Assembly: GCF_036320965.1 (NCBI RefSeq)
Contig: NC_092251.1
Span: 6,752,001 to 6,816,000, forward strand
Direction of reading: 5' to 3'
DNA from: Panulirus ornatus
Lineage: Eukaryota > Arthropoda > Malacostraca > Decapoda > Palinuridae
DNA length: 64,000 bases
Position 1 is the first letter of the stretch, and the number at the start of each line of letters is the position of its first letter. Shown here piece by piece: positions 1 through 14,474 of this stretch. The position numbers and the translations under genes are program-made. The notes beneath the pieces are model-generated. The model did no database searches and had not been told where the DNA came from. It saw only the letters and a list, made by a program, of their open reading frames with translations.

Positions 1-1139
1 GATGGTAGTCTCCAACTAGGTGCTGTGATCTGTTAGTTAAAAAGATATACATACATCTATTTTTTACAGTTATTCCCATCTTATGCATTTCATGTGCTAG
101 GACACTTATCAAATGCTTTTGCAAAGTCTGTGTAAATCACATTGGTATTTTCTTTCTTATCCAGAACCTCTGCAATCTTATTGTAATGGTGAAGGTGAAA
201 GGCAAGATCATGCCATGTAACTATGTTGTTCTGGGTTATGTACATTGTCTAGCTTCATAAATACAAACAGTTTGCCTCTTATGGCTCTCAATGATGGGTA
301 ATGTCACTGCTATTGATTAACAGATTTTGGAACACTCTGCTTCCCCTTCATAGAGTGGGATGATTTGAGTCAGTTTCAGACTCTCAGGGGATGATGCAAG
401 TATTGACACTTTTTCTCCAGATAATCAATGGTCATGCAAGGGGTGTTTTATATTTCTTTAGGAAGACTGAGGTCAAAGAATCTGGCCCTGGGGCAGAGTG
501 CATGGGTATGCTCTCAATAGCCCTTTCAAAATCCTATATATAGAGGTGGTGACATCTGATATTACAGTTTAGGAAGAAGTCTGAAGGGTTGTTTATCTTT
601 ATGGTAACTTTTAGCTCACTGAATACTAATTTGCAATGTTTCTTTAAAATAACACTCATCTGTAAAAGTATCCTCCTTTGTTTGCAGGGGGAAAATGGAG
701 TTTGTGGTCCTCGGATTGAATATGGCATGCATGTAAAAGCATTTAGGATCATATATTTCATTAACAGCTCTTTCCTCTCTTTCTTTTCCTGTGTTTCAAA
801 TGGCATTTTGAGTTCAGGATCTTTGTAAGACATTTGATAGGTATGCTTTGTTTGTTGGGTAAGTAGTGACCTTCTTAGGTTTGAATTGTTTTTTTGCCTC
901 CAGTATTTTGCTCATCTTTCCTGTTCTATCCTTGGCCTTTTGTATTTTCGTTCTGCTTGTATTAGTCAACTGTACATCTGGAGTAACAAAGTGACCAATT
1001 CTTTAACACATTCGCCTTCTCTTTCAGTACCCAGTAGGTTTTGTCACTATGTTGTAGACCTCCAACTGATCATCCTCCGATTTTATCCACTTAGACCATT
1101 AAACCTAAAGCTGCTGAATATACTTCCATGGTCATGTAT
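1..1139. other. Non-coding upstream DNA, no gene seen
   Basis: This stretch is AT-rich with short open frames only. None has convincing splice sites, codon bias or a recognisable motif. The long plus-strand frame that starts at 886 is mostly the antisense of a retroelement fragment described in the next entry. Confidence 0.6.
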
Positions 1140-1325
1140 ACTTTGCCTGGGTGGATCAGCAATATATCGGCATTCTGCTAATCCTAAGGCACCTCATCTT
1201 GAACAATGCATACACTTAAAGTCCTGCCACCCTTTCCTTGAGAAATTCAACTGGAATCCCATCTACTTCAGCCAGTATGCCACACTATCTTACACAGTAC
1301 TTACACCACCTCTTCTACTTTCATG
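1140..1325 (-). mobile_element. Old fragment of RTE/jockey-like LINE reverse transcriptase
   Basis: Read on the minus strand, this piece gives 'DGIPVEFLKE' followed by a stop-broken 'VYALFKMRCLRISRMP'. These match 'DGIAVEFIKK' and 'VCMIHGEVPEDWRNA' in the better copy at 37305-38870 of this window. It is the start of the RT region only. It contains stops and frame breaks, so it is a dead fossil. Family membership rests on comparison with other copies in this window. Confidence 0.6.
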
Positions 1326-2639
1326 GCAAATATACCGTACCATAAAATATCTACATACACAAATACTCATGGAAAAACATACAAATCTCAGACCCATCAA
1401 AAGAAAAGACTAAGGTCACTGCCATTCTGTACTAACCGATGCCACAAATACATTACTCCTTATGATTCACAAAAATGACGATTCATGTCATGGGGAACCA
1501 TAACTAAATGACAAAGGAATCCACTCCACATCTGTGATGGCCAAAACTAAAGTGAAGATACTCCAAGCAGATGACAAACAATAGTAACCAGGTCCACACA
1601 GCACCGTTCCAATCACAAGTGGCTGGCTGCCTGGCAGAACCTCAACTCCCTGTCAGAACATTACAAGCCTAGGAAATTTGTTGTAACTGCTCAGTCCCCC
1701 TAAAGCAGCATCTACCAGCCTATGTTTTATAGTGGTCAAATAGGGGTGAATCCTCGAGAATACAACCTGCTTTGGGGGGGGATACAATCTTTTATCACAC
1801 ACACACACACACACACCCAAATGATATCTATCTATCTATATCTCTGATGCCTGTTCCCTTCTGGAACTCTCTCTCTAGGGGGTGGCTATGGCAATAGTCT
1901 CCATAACTAGTGAACTGCAGTGCTGCTTCTTCAATAAAGAATATATGAATAGCATCTAATACAAAATGCCGTAAGTCAAACACAAAACCTGTTACCTTAT
2001 TTCAATCTACTTACAACTACAAAAATAAACCTAACCAATAATTAATCAATATGCAATATTACTACAAAAAAAGGCTTTTTAAAGTATACCAAAAGGATAG
2101 TAGCTCATGGTCTCAGTTCTTATCAACTTTCACATTTACTGTTTACATTAAATTAGTTTCACCTACACGGTAGAGTGCATTATGCTATTGTAGTTTAGTA
2201 TCCATACTTGTGTTCTGAACACTGGGTATCTATGATGAATTTTTTTTCTGTTCAAGGTTTTAGTCATGGACAAAAGTCCATAACAAGGCTGGGCCTTTGC
2301 TGAAATATAGAAAGGTTAATGAAAGGGAAAAAGAAGACAAAGGAAAGTATTTAGGAATTTTGGATGTGAAAAATTTCACTTTTAAAATGAGCCAGATCAT
2401 AGTTATTGGGAAAGAAGGAGAGGACAGAGACTTCTAAAGCTTCAAGGTGTAGGAAAAGAACCAATTATCAAAACAGGCCACCCTTGATTGGCCAATGCCC
2501 ACTCAGTGATCATGTTATGCAGCAGCTTGCAGAGTATTGCATGGTCTACTTAGTGGTGGGAGTGCATAAGCAGTCAGTTCTTGGGGGCAAAAACCAAAGA
2601 AGAGGAAAAAAAGCCAACATTGTAGTATAAGGCGAATGT
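1326..2639. other. Non-coding DNA with a CA microsatellite
   Basis: No gene is seen. A (CA)n run lies at about 1796-1818, followed by a short TCTA run. The rest is unremarkable AT-rich sequence. The end nearest 2640 may be the eroded 3' end of the minus-strand LINE that follows. Confidence 0.5.
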
Positions 2640-5300
2640 GTCAATTTTTTAAGTTAGCCTTGATAAGCCTATAAGACAGACCTCTTTTGACACGACTCTG
2701 TAAAGTAAGGATGCTGAGCTAAAGCCACTCCAAATGGATCAATCCTTTGTATAAACAGAGCAACTGTTTGGAAGAATAGAAATTTCAACATCTAAACTGG
2801 ACTCCCAGTTCCTCACAGGCAGACTTAGCTATTTCTGTAATGTGGGGTTTACAAGACAGTGGATGCTACAGGAATACCAAGTAAGTTCATTAAGTGACAA
2901 GGTGGAGTTACAGAAACATCAAAGGTGAGAGGAAAGCTGTGAGAAATTTTTGACACATATGGGTAAAAACTGGGTCTGGAAGGCATTAAACTTAACCAGA
3001 TTTTGTCTACCCCAATGAAATATCCTTCCAAGTCTGAGTCTACTGAAGAAGTTGTATCAAGATGTCATGCAGATCAAGTGAGAGGAGGAGCAGAACTGAG
3101 GGATATGGAGGAATGCAGTGTTGAGTCATCAGCACAGGAATGCATTTGGTTACTTGTGGAAGAAAGGAAAGGAGAAAAAGTGTTGGGGACAGGACAGAAC
3201 CTTGACGGATACCGCTCTTGATGGAGAAAGGGGGAGATGGCTGATCCATCTAACAACCACAGAGATAGGTTGTCAAGAGAAGCAGCTAGCTATGTGGGAG
3301 CAAAGTGAGAGAAGGAAGTCAAAAGATGGGAGCTTAGAGATGAAATCCCAAAGCCACACCCTTTCAAAAGCTCTGGATCTGTTGAGAGCAACAACACAGG
3401 ATTCCCCAAAATCTTTCAGGAATGACAACCAGACATTAGTAAGACAGAAAAGAATATCACCAGTGGATCTTGCCTCATGGAAGCCAAACTGGTTATCAAG
3501 GAGAAGGTAAGATTCAAGATGTCTGAATTTGTGAGCTGAAGAGGGATTCAAAGACTTTGGAAATGGTAGGTGTCAAAGCAACGTATCAACAGTCAGAGAG
3601 GTAAGAACCATTATTCTTCTTGGGGATGGGATACACCAACAGATGCTTCCAAGAAGAAAGAAAATTTCTGGTTCTCATACAGAAACAGAACAGATGAGCA
3701 AGCAAAGGTGCAAGTTTAATAACACATTCTTTCAGTGCAGAGGGATGAATGCTATCAGGACCATACGTCTTGCTTGTCTAGAGAGAGTAATGCTTTTCAG
3801 ACAGTTTGAAAAGAGATTATGGGGAGAACAACAGGATAAGTAAAGGGAGCTTAAGGAATGTCAGATACATCCAAAGAAGAGTTAGAAGAAAAACAGGAAC
3901 CAAAGAGAATTGCTTCATCTACAGGAGAGACAGTTAAAGTACCATCAAAACATAAAAAAGAACAAGCAGAGCAACATAAGTTGTTAATAATGCCCTTGGA
4001 TAAATACCAGAAAGGCCTATCAATGGATGAAAGGAGAGGTTATTGCATGTTCTTTGAATAAAGAAACACTTTGCCCAATGGATAATGTATTTGCAATGAT
4101 TATCAGCAGTGATAAATTCTGAATGGGCTGGAAGGACAATTTTTCCAAGCCTGATATACATGATCCCTTCCCTGAATGGTCTTAAAACAGGAAGAGTTAA
4201 ATAACGGAATGGAAGAGGATGTCATCTTGGAGGGAGGGGGGATATATGCTTTCATTTCATTACAATAACCTCAGTTATGCATTTGGCAGAGACAAGCATC
4301 ATCACGTAGGAGACAGTAATTTATCCTATAGAAGTCAGATAATATTCATATATCATTCCGGTCAGCTTTATTATGGTGCCAATATATGTTTAGACAAGGA
4401 GGTGCCATCAAAAGAGACATATTTATGAGGGCATGATCAGAGGAATAAATTGAAGGAGATTGTGTGGTTACAGTGCATAGGATTAGAGGTGAAAAACAGC
4501 AGTCAAGAATATGCATGGGGTGGGATATAGCTTGCTCTACATAAATGGAAATGCAGAACATGAGGGATTCAATACTCCCACTATCAGTACAGGAGGAATT
4601 CAACCAATCCTTATCATGAACGGTGAAATTCCCTAAGTAGAGGATTTCAGCTTGCAGGTCACAGTCTCATGGCAGGAGTTTAAATAGTCAAAGAAAGATA
4701 CTGAATTTGTATAATTAGGAAAGTAGCAGGCAAAACAAAGGAAAAGAGTGGTAGTTGGGAGACAGACCTTGAGCCACACAACATCAAAGTTTGCGGACTC
4801 TAGGTCAGCGAGGCGTGCAACAGGTGTGTTGATGTTGGAATCGTGAGTGGAAATTATAGTTGGATATGAAAAAGGTGTTAATGAGAACATAATTTGACAA
4901 CTGAATATAAAAGAGAAGTATGTTATTTGGAGAGACTCTAAACCCATAGCATTCATGACAGGTTACATGAGAGACCAATAATATAGGTACAGAGAATAGT
5001 AAAAGCAGGTCTATTAGAAAGGAAAAGGTCATGGGAGTGACCAGTCCTACACCTTCCCACTCACTGGCAGTAGAATCAGGCAGGAACCCAGAGATTACTA
5101 GCAACCCATGATGCCCGGGACTAGGGGCCATTGGCTTTATGATCTCTAACATGAACATATCTAATAACGACTGCGCAGACAGATGGCAACTGATCTAATG
5201 TGAAAAAAATAAGTGAGGTATTAGTAGGTGTATGGTGCTTATAAGATGGCAGGACAAGCCCAGTTGTCCCATTTTGATGAGACAGTAAGACCAGCAACCC
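2640..5300 (-). mobile_element. Degenerate jockey/CR1-type LINE, endonuclease plus RT, minus strand
   Basis: Minus-strand frames are broken by stops but keep RT motifs in order. At 3551-3273 the text reads 'NQFGFHEARSTGDILFCL', 'DFGESCVVALNRSRAFERVW' and 'ISKLPSFDF'. At 3249-3040 it reads 'SGIRQGSVLSPTLFLL', and in the neighbouring frame 'HSCADDSTLHSS' (the ADD catalytic box). The upstream part (5306 to about 4000, minus) is hydrophobic and fits a decayed endonuclease domain, with weaker support. This is a different family from the 'LLFADDTALVADS' copies elsewhere in the window. Both boundaries are approximate and no target-site duplication was identified. Confidence 0.65.
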
Positions 5301-6039
5301 TAACAAGGAGGGTGTAAGATGATTCTGGGCACTAATTTAGTGATATTCAGTGACATTAAGCCTAAATATAATATGCAATGTGTGATGTACTGAGAATGGA
5401 ATCAATGTCACACACAAAAATGATAATCATATATTTACATAAATAAGGGATATCCACACTGCCTGCCAGATCCCTTCCCACTAAACTCAACACCCTTCTA
5501 ACCTAAAGTAAAATATACTACCAGAATTAATCACACAAGTTTTATGGGATGAATTCAACACATTTTACACGACACGTACATCACCTATGAGCCCACAATA
5601 CTAGTTACATATGGGCTGCCCTGTGCCACTAATGGAACCCCAAGCACGCATGCGCATTCACACACAAACACACACACACACATACACACCGAAGAATGGG
5701 CTATCATTGACAAGAGCCCTTGCTAAGCTCAGTCCCAGCACTTCTTTATCCATACACATACAGTATAAGAATTTCTTAGGTAATTTCTTCAGCAACTTAC
5801 GATAAAGTCAATATGTATGGGAAAAAAATACTTTCATCGCACTAGGTGAGTGTCATTTCTAACGAATTGTGCCATTTTAGGATTAAAGAATCCTTACTGA
5901 CTATACATCTAAACTTGACCTTATCACTAACTGAATACTTTAAGTGGAATATTTTCACATGTTGAAAGTGTTTGATGATAAGAGTGGCAGATATAGGATG
6001 TTCTGGTCAGGGTGGTGTATGAAGTGAAAGGGTCAGGGA
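5301..6039. other. Non-coding DNA with CA-rich tract
   Basis: No gene is seen. A CA-rich tract lies at about 5658-5690. Short open frames here have no recognisable motif. Confidence 0.5.
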
Positions 6040-6530
6040 GAATGGTTTGGTTAAGAGAGAAGAGGTGGCGAAAGCTCTGCAGATGAAATCCAGAAAGAAG
6101 GCGAGTTGGGATGGTACTGCAGCTGAATTCACTAAGAAAGGGGGTGACTGTGTTGTTGACTGGTTGGTAAGGATATTCAATGTATGTGTGGACCATGATG
6201 AAGTGCCTGAGGACTGGTGGAAAGCATGCATGGTGCCACTGTAAAGGCAAAGGGGATAAAGGTGAGTGTGCAAACTATAAACGGATAAGTCTATTAAATA
6301 TTCCTGGGAAATTATATGGGAGGATGTTCAGTGAGGGTGAAGGCATGTCCAGAGCATCAGACTGGGGAAAAGCAGTGTGGTTTCAGAAGTGGTAGACAAT
6401 GTGTGGATTAGGCACTTGCTTTAAAGAATGTATGAGAAACACTTAGAAAAACAGATGGTTTTGTATGTAGCATTTATGGATCTGGAGAAGGCACATGATA
6501 GGGTTGATAGATATGCTTTGTCAGAATCCT
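6040..6530 (+). mobile_element. RTE-like LINE fragment, 5' part of RT
   Basis: Plus-strand frames read 'KREEVAKALQMKSRKKASWD', 'AAEFTKKGGDCVVDWLV', 'DEVPEDWWKACMVPL', then after frame shifts 'GKGDKGECANYKRISLLNI' and 'LYVAFMDLEKAHDRVDR'. These are collinear with the better copies at 37305-38870 and 50702-52045. Several stops and shifts make it inactive. It breaks off shortly after the first catalytic region. Confidence 0.75.
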
Positions 6531-9500
6531 GGAATTACCCAGGACCCTTCTAAATGATACTGCTGCCCAAGGCTGTGCTACTTCCAATAGCAGCAACATT
6601 TAGACTCCTTTGGAAAGAGAAGTCCTTTGATGAGACTGTACTCATCATACAGCCTAACCAAAGGTGACTATTCACTCAATGTAATCTTGGGCAAGTGGGG
6701 TCCAGTAACAATTTTTAAATGACAATAAATAAGGCAACAGTATAAAAGGTTGGGTACATAAAGAAAAGAGGAGTCAATTAAAGGAATGATAAAACAATCT
6801 AAATTCAACATAAATAAAAACCTCACCTTTTTGCAGGAGTAGAAATACACCATCATTAAATCTGTCCACTACTGGGGATTCAGAACCCTCTAATTGTGTT
6901 TGTTTGCTGACATTCAAAAGCATCTGAATGCTACTTAATAAGTTTGACTTAAATAGATGGCAATATCACACATTAACATAAATATTGTCTACTAATGTGG
7001 TTAGTGTAACTTTACAAAAGTTCTGTTGATAATTTACAAGTGTATTAACAACTCTTACTTCAATTCACCCTACATTTTTACAGAAACGGCTACTGCTAGC
7101 ACATTTTACATTAATACAAGAGACAGAGTACATCAGTTGTCTTCAGGAACTTCTGTATTCACAATGAGCTGCACAAGGCATCTCAAACATAAGTAGCCCC
7201 TTCCCAAATCAAAGTCTGATGAGTTATAATACATTTTCCCCTGTAAAATTAGCAATTCCATTATTATTCCAACTTTAATCTGAAATTATTTATTGCCTGC
7301 CAGTAATTACCTCTTAAAGTAAAAAAACACTCATATGCCTATGTGTGAATAGAGTTCACTTACTTGTGTTACAATGTAACAAGAGAATTTGACGCCACAT
7401 GATCTATGATGGGAAACATGCACGTTTATGTACAAGGATATGGGCACCTTTCTATTATCATTTGCAACAGCAACTTCAGGGGACGCGCTCGTACCAGAGT
7501 GCGTCAAGTGGCAGCCCCTATACCACCTCGATGTGGTGATGTAAGGCAAGAGTGTGGCAGAGACGGCCACACACACACACACACCCTCTCCTAGCCCACA
7601 CCACCAACTATAACCATAACCCGCCAGCCAGGGACACAAACACCAGCCTTTACATACCATACAAATCAAGAACTGACCAAAAACTGTATCATGAAGGATC
7701 GTGAAGTTTACCACACTTTATATGGAGAAAATTAGGTTAATAACTACATACTCGGGTCAACCACTGACAGTCCTTTCTGTACCAAAACATTGCACGTCAA
7801 TTTGTAAAAGATAATTTCGAAGCGAGCCATGAATTATCAACATGCACTAATATCACAGTTTCCATCACAATATCATATCATATTCTCACACTTACAACAT
7901 AACTACACATGATACCTCTTCTAAGAAGTATTATTTCAATAACACATCCCCAATCTGTTAAGGAAATCCAATATGGCGTGTGTTTTTACCAGACATAATC
8001 CACTACTTGTAAGTCATCTAAAAACCTACGCCTGAAGGAGGATGTTGGGCATTTTTTCAATGAAATAAGGATATTGTACAATATCAATTTAGAACATGGT
8101 AATTAATTTTATAAGGATGATTTTGCCCATTATTTTACTGACAAACAAAAATTGGGTTGGTGTTTTTTGACGTACATCCCCTCATGAGGGAATCAACGTA
8201 TTGGAACACTGGGAAAAAGGTCGGATAAGCTTAGGACACTAATAAGAAAATAAGATTAATTGATGAATTTTGCCGTATTTACCGCTCTAAAGATTTACAG
8301 GAGCAATTCCCACAATGTGCGAATAGGACATGCAGTATAATTGCAATACAAGGGTAAGTTGCCAAGTCGGCTTGACAAACATATACATGACTGCACCATT
8401 GATATTGACAATTTCAAATTCTAAACGCATTTACCATTGCTTCGTATGATATCATTTGGAGAAGGGACATAGTAAAGAAAAGTTTATGTAATATCTATAT
8501 ACTTTATATGAATTATGGTGACCTGTAGATATCACAGATGTGTATTTTGTGAAAATGCTCAGAACTTGTAGGTGGGCAACAGTAGTGTTCCGCACGTACG
8601 CAGTTGGAGGAGCGACGAATGGCCCGACATGCGGCTCACTCATTCATTACAGAATCAAATCATAATCACCAAAGTTATTCGGTCGAGAGACAACAATTGT
8701 GCAATGCCCATTGATAAAAAAAAGGGGAAGCGTAAGGCAAGGGAAGGCTGACAGTTCATCACAAGGTAAGATGGGGGGTAGACGGTAAGTTCCCGCGTAA
8801 CAAGTTGAGGTAATATTACACTCCAGTATTATTTCAGATGTGTTTGATTCCTTAACATATGTCGTTTTTTCTTGAGCAATTGAACAAAAGCATTGCATAG
8901 GCAATGCCTGAGATGTGTAATGTACACGAAGCAACCTGTAGAGAATTTCACTTACACCGTATATAACCAAAATGCCATTGAACGAAACAAAAACAAAATA
9001 GTATTTCACTTTGTGGAAAACTGTTCATCGACTGTCTAACTGTAATCATATAATCTTTTGAGAGATATTGATGTCAAACTGCTACTGGATGAATCTGTGA
9101 CAGGTTAAATCTGTTCATCTAATCTTGGTAGGTATTATTAACATGGCAGTAGGCTAGGATTCGACAGGCGAAATTTCTCCCTATAATCCTTGTAAGATAT
9201 AACCAACTTCCACTGGGTAATTCTGTTCATCTAATTCTTCTCCATATATTACTGTCAAACTTTGCATCAACTCTTTAGTACATTATCCATCTAGGGAATT
9301 GTTTCACAGTATTTGACGAGTGTTGTATTATAGTATATCCTGAAGTACAGTATTTGCAGGTTGCCTGAACAAGTTGTGTGAGCGATTATCTTTTACAGTG
9401 AGTTGAACACAGCAAAGTTAAAGTCATTCGCATATTAACTCTGGCCGTGATCGTTTCATATTTAGATTACGAGAATAAGCAATGAGAGCGATTACCATCT

Positions 9501-12049
9501 AGAGTAAGCGGAACACGGCAAAACTAGATGATTCACTGAACAGACTGGATAGATCAGCAATGGCGGAAACAACTCGTATTGGTATCTCCTGTGTGGATAT
9601 GCAAAAAAAAAAAAAAAAAAAAAAATGTATTTTCTGTAACATAATATTGGTGGATTTAACTGTAAAACGAAGTTATAGAAAACCATTTGGCATATAACAA
9701 GATTGATCAGTGAATTGATTAAGGATTATCATTGACTTTTGTCTTTTCAGTGATAGCAATTTATGACGAGGCTAATGTTTAGGAATATATGATTCTAGCA
9801 GTTAGGGTAAGCCATTATTCAGTTGTGGAGAGAAGTACATCCTGTTGCCTCTTGATTTTTTTCCTTTCTCTTTTCAGCTACGGTATTTGAAAGAAGCCTT
9901 TATTTGTTTCTGAAGAATGAGTTTTACTTTTTTTTCTTGGCAATAGTCTTGTTGCATTTCTTTTAGGGTTGTTTTTATCCTACATTGGACCTTTTGATAA
10001 GCTAGTGGCCAAATCTTATTTCATTATATCAAATATGGCCTCTGTTGATGGACAGGAGTTCATGAAAAGGTCAAAAGAAAGGATAAAGGATAAAAAAAAA
10101 AAAAGTAGTAGACTGATCATAAGTTTTAAGCATGTGAAAATGCTGCCTTTTAAAAGTGGTCATAATTCTTAGAAAAATAAAGAATTAAAAATAGCATAGG
10201 ACAGCAGTATATTATTACAATTGATAGTTTTTAGCATTTGCCGAAATATCGTGGGACAAATTTTCGCCACTTTAGCATACAAATCTCACCTTTCCTTGAA
10301 GACAGGATGAGCATTTTGCCATTTTCCAGTCTTAAGGAACTTTCCTTTTTTATATCTTATATTTTTGTTTTGACAGCGGAAAAGATGCATCATAATCTAT
10401 CAGAAACGTAACTTGTTCGGATTTGATTTAAGATGTATCATTTCCTGTTCTGGTTAATTTGAGATGCTATCCACAAGTTGGTTATTTCGGTATTCAGTCT
10501 GTAATGACGTTTTGTAGCCATCATTGAACAGGAAATGAACTTAATATATTAATTATAATTCTAACACCATACACGATCTTGCTGCACGACTGCCTTTCTT
10601 TTCACTGTATACTCAGAACTGAAGGCTTTAGTAGCACTATGTCTCAGGTTCATTTTGATAGATGAAAACCCACTGTAAATCATTTATGGTCCAACGCACT
10701 ACAAATCCATTTGAGCTTTGGGGAAATTTTCCATTTTGGTATCGATTTTCAGAGAGTTGAAATGTGTTAAGTGTTCTGTAAACGCTGACATGCTGCTTGA
10801 ATCATATTCACTTTAGATTTTGTTCTTTTATAAGCTGACTGATATTTAGTGCTATGATATAATCGTTTTATTTCGTTAAACTCTCGTCCCCTTCTGGAAG
10901 GTATGTGGTCACGTGCCTTCCTACGAACATACATTGAATTTCATAACACACACACTGTTAATCTTTATTTCCAATAGCCTTCCTTCAAAGTTTTTAAATT
11001 CGATTCAACAGTTCATGTTATATGAATCTTATTACCGTAATCTTGGCATCAGCATATTTTGCTATGATATACCCCGCGTACTTGAGGGGCACTGACTCTC
11101 AACAAAACAAGTACGCAAGTGGCAGTTGGGCGGTCGTTATTAGTCATCGCTGTAGATTTTTAATTTTCCTGAAAACCGCTTTCTAGAGAAGCAGAGTATC
11201 CCCTTGCTTGGCATTTGTATGATTCTTTAGGATATTTTCACCGAGCTATCTTCTTTTCAGTACCTCTTGTGTACAATAAGGAATCGTATGTGTATGTGAG
11301 ATGATGTATGAGCGAATATTCATACTTTTACAGGGTGTAATAATTATTCTAGTGACACTTTAGCTATGAAAGGAAGGATGGTATAACGTTAAAGCATATA
11401 CAACATGTGGAAGATGTGGTGTAAATTGCTCTTTAGAATGGTTTGTATATGATAATATCCTAGCTGATGTGTCACACATAACTAATGACACAAGTATTGT
11501 GTATGTAGCACGGAGGTGAAGCTCGAACTTCTGCAAGATAATCGGTGATACGTTTGGTATTAGAGTTAGTTATCCCTGCTTATGTGGCCATTTTCGGCAC
11601 TAACAAATTATGCCATTTTCTCTGATAACTTTGAGATAGTGTATTGTACTTGGCCCTCGACGGTACACTTTAAAGAACACAAATGTACTGCTGTTACGAA
11701 TCTTTACCGCGTTGTTCATCTTCCATGTTTGTTTGAAAGAGACTCTCCTACTTTGACTGACAATGATGACATATCCAAATCCTTTTGCGGATCATGGTGA
11801 TCTTATCCAACAAGCTTGATACCATAGTCACCAGACGACGCCGGCGTAGATTCACGCGATAAATCTCGCCGACTGCCGGGATGGACGACTGGGAGCGACA
11901 TAGGTGCTCGGATACTGCTCCCTATCTCTGTTAGGGTAACCGAAAAATTATAAAAAAAAAAACGGAAAATAGGAAAATTTGCGCAGTTTATTGACAGGCT
12001 TTCTTTGGGAAGGGTACTACTTTTCTGGCCAAGACGCCTCCTGCTGTGC
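6531..12049. other. Long non-coding stretch, no gene recognised
   Basis: No gene is supported over about 5.5 kb. A CA run lies at about 7569-7588 and a pure A run at 9603-9625. A short CpG-rich patch at 11810-11930 stands out from its AT-rich surroundings and could be a promoter or an untranslated first exon of gene 1, but nothing decides this. Confidence 0.5.
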
Positions 12050-13250
12050 CATATAGTGAATGTTGTCCGGTTGGGTTGTGGTTTTACGCCACTTCCTTTA
12101 TCAGATCCTCCCCGTCATGATTGGGTTGCAGCTGCTCTGTTACCACTTGAATCAGGGACAGCGCTTATCGGACTATGAAACTTTTCCCTTCCCTTTATCT
12201 CACTCTGCTTCCATTTTTTTCATGAAATTGAAAAATCATTCGGTAAACGAGTGTGCTGATTTAACTTCAGCTGGCATTTTTTTTTCTGCTGATTTAGCTT
12301 CAACTAGCATTTTTTTTCTTAACTGAAAGTATTTCCAACAACGTCTATAATTCAACCACTCCTATCTTTTAAATTAAACTGATCAGTCTATTGCTAACTC
12401 TCCAACTGATACAGCTGCTCTTTCTTTTTGGTGAATTATTTTTCGCAAATTCAGCTTTAGATAACTCCACGTTTTGTTTTCCTCCTGCAATCCCCTATTA
12501 CTGGACCTCTGCCCTCACGTAAATTTTCCTCGTGCAGGGTTTCCCAGAGTACTTTTCTACTCACAAGCCTACAGAGAGCACGGCTCAGATGACATACTTC
12601 GACGGATCCTAAAGAAGTGTGCCTCTGAAATGGTTCCGATCCTTGTTTGCCTATTTCGTCTCTGCCCCAGTACTCAAAGTTTCCCTTCTTGAAGACATGT
12701 CACAGTGCAGCCCATCCTTAAGAAAAAAGACCGTTTCATCCCCTTCAATTAAGGTCCGTTGCTCACGCTTTAAGGGATCGAAACTCCTTAACTCTCACCG
12801 TCTCAAACCTTTAAAAAATATCCATTCCTTTTTCTCTCCAGCCGATGAGTCGCGTGACACTGGTTCTTTTCCCTCAAGGATTTTGGCGAATCTTTCATCG
12901 TAACCCTCTACATCTCCAAATTATTTGGCGGGTGTGAGTCTTTGTTTTCCAAACGTCCTTCCCTTTGCCTTCCCTGCTTCTCTCTCTTCTCTAACTTATA
13001 ACTTCCTTCCTAAGTAGATCCACTACAGGTATCGCTGACAGGGCAAACCATCTCCCTCTGTCAGCAGCGGTATCCCTCAGGGATCTACCCTACAGCGTAC
13101 TCTCTCTTTCTTCTCTCCATCAGTTAAAGGACTTTCTTTCTTCAACGTTTAACTATTCACCCTGAAGTTGATGATTCCATTCTACGTACTTCAGTTCACT
13201 CACTCGTTCTCTTTCTCGTACTGAACATATCTCCCCTCTTAATTCGGACT
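12050..13250 (+). mobile_element. Degenerate jockey/CR1-type LINE RT, plus strand
   Basis: Plus-strand frames keep the order of a LINE RT. 'ILKKCASEMVPILVCLFRLC' lies near 12600-12670 and 'FKHV'-like remnants follow. 'KDFGESFIVTLYISKLFG' lies near 12880-12935 and 'VSSGIPQGSTL' near 13060-13095. The same motif series occurs on the minus strand at 2850-3551, so the two relics belong to one family. Many stops and frame shifts make it dead. The ends are approximate. Confidence 0.7.
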
Positions 13251-14474
13251 TGTATGATGGCCCGGAATAAGGAAAAAACTATGTATTTATAAGTCGTTAA
13301 ACGCAATTTCTGTTTATGTTCCTTTCTATATGTCGCTCGTTTCCATTTGTTCTAAACAACAAAATTGATTCCTGCTGTAAGTCTGGTTTCCAGCTTTTTA
13401 CGTTTTCTTTAAACTTACCACATTAATTCATTGTTTTGTGTTTACTGTGGTAAACCTTGTGGCTTTTGCTTGTCGTAAGATATGTGTGTTCCATCTGCTT
13501 CCTATTGCTTCTGTGAAGAGACCAGCCACACGAAGATTGGCCCATCTAATGATTTTTTTCCTTGAACATCGATGTTGTAGCATTTGTTTTAACCGTTGTC
13601 TAAAACCTTTCCATTTTAAGATGGGTCCTTAGATATCTGAGGAGCTCGAAAATCCCCCCCTTTTTTTTATTTGTTCATCTAGCCGAAGTACATAAAGAAC
13701 TATCCTTCCGTCCAAGTTAGTTCAGTTTAACTACCTCAGGAGGGTCTTGGCTCTGCAACGGCTCCTTCCTTTCACTGTTGATGTATCAGATTTAACGTAT
13801 TCTGGTTTGCTATGTATTTTAAGTGTTCATATCATATTGTATTTTTTGTCTTGTATTTTCCAAAATTTATAGATTGATTGTTTCACAGCTCAGTTTTCAT
13901 TTCTGAACAAGCGTTTTTCGTTATTCGATATACAATCGTAATTCTCGTTTCATTCTTCAGGTCCTCTGAGAGGAATGTTATTGGGAGTGCAATGTTTCTT
14001 TCGGTGTCCCTTCACCATGTGTCACCCTGTTTTTATCCACAAGGGTTTTGTGCCATAAGCAAACATTTTCTGAGGTCCCAGGAAATTCCCGGGCCCAGGT
14101 ACGGTGTAACCCCCCCACCCGACCATGTCCCTCTTCTCTCGTCTTGATATTCTGAGCATCATAGAAATAGAATGTTAATCTTCTTGCGTTCATACTTTTC
14201 CTTAAGTCTTAGGTTCAGGTCTCACCCAGATTTAATAAAGATAAGATGGAAGGTCATGTATCTGTATATTTAGATACATAGCGGGAGCGTTGCAGGAATT
14301 TTGCTACGCCTTCCAGAAAACACTGAAATTATGCTGTTCGAAAATTTTCAACTTAGCATTCCTACGTCCAGTGCAAAGACAGCATTTTTCTTGTAGTTGC
14401 GAGGTATTGGCCAACCTTCATAGATATAAATGAACTTTAGGAATGGCAAGCTCTCTGTGGATGGAACAGTCGCC

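Noticed and set aside
886..1413. 175-codon plus-strand ORF
   Set aside because: Its second half is the antisense of a reverse transcriptase fragment, and it has no motif of its own.
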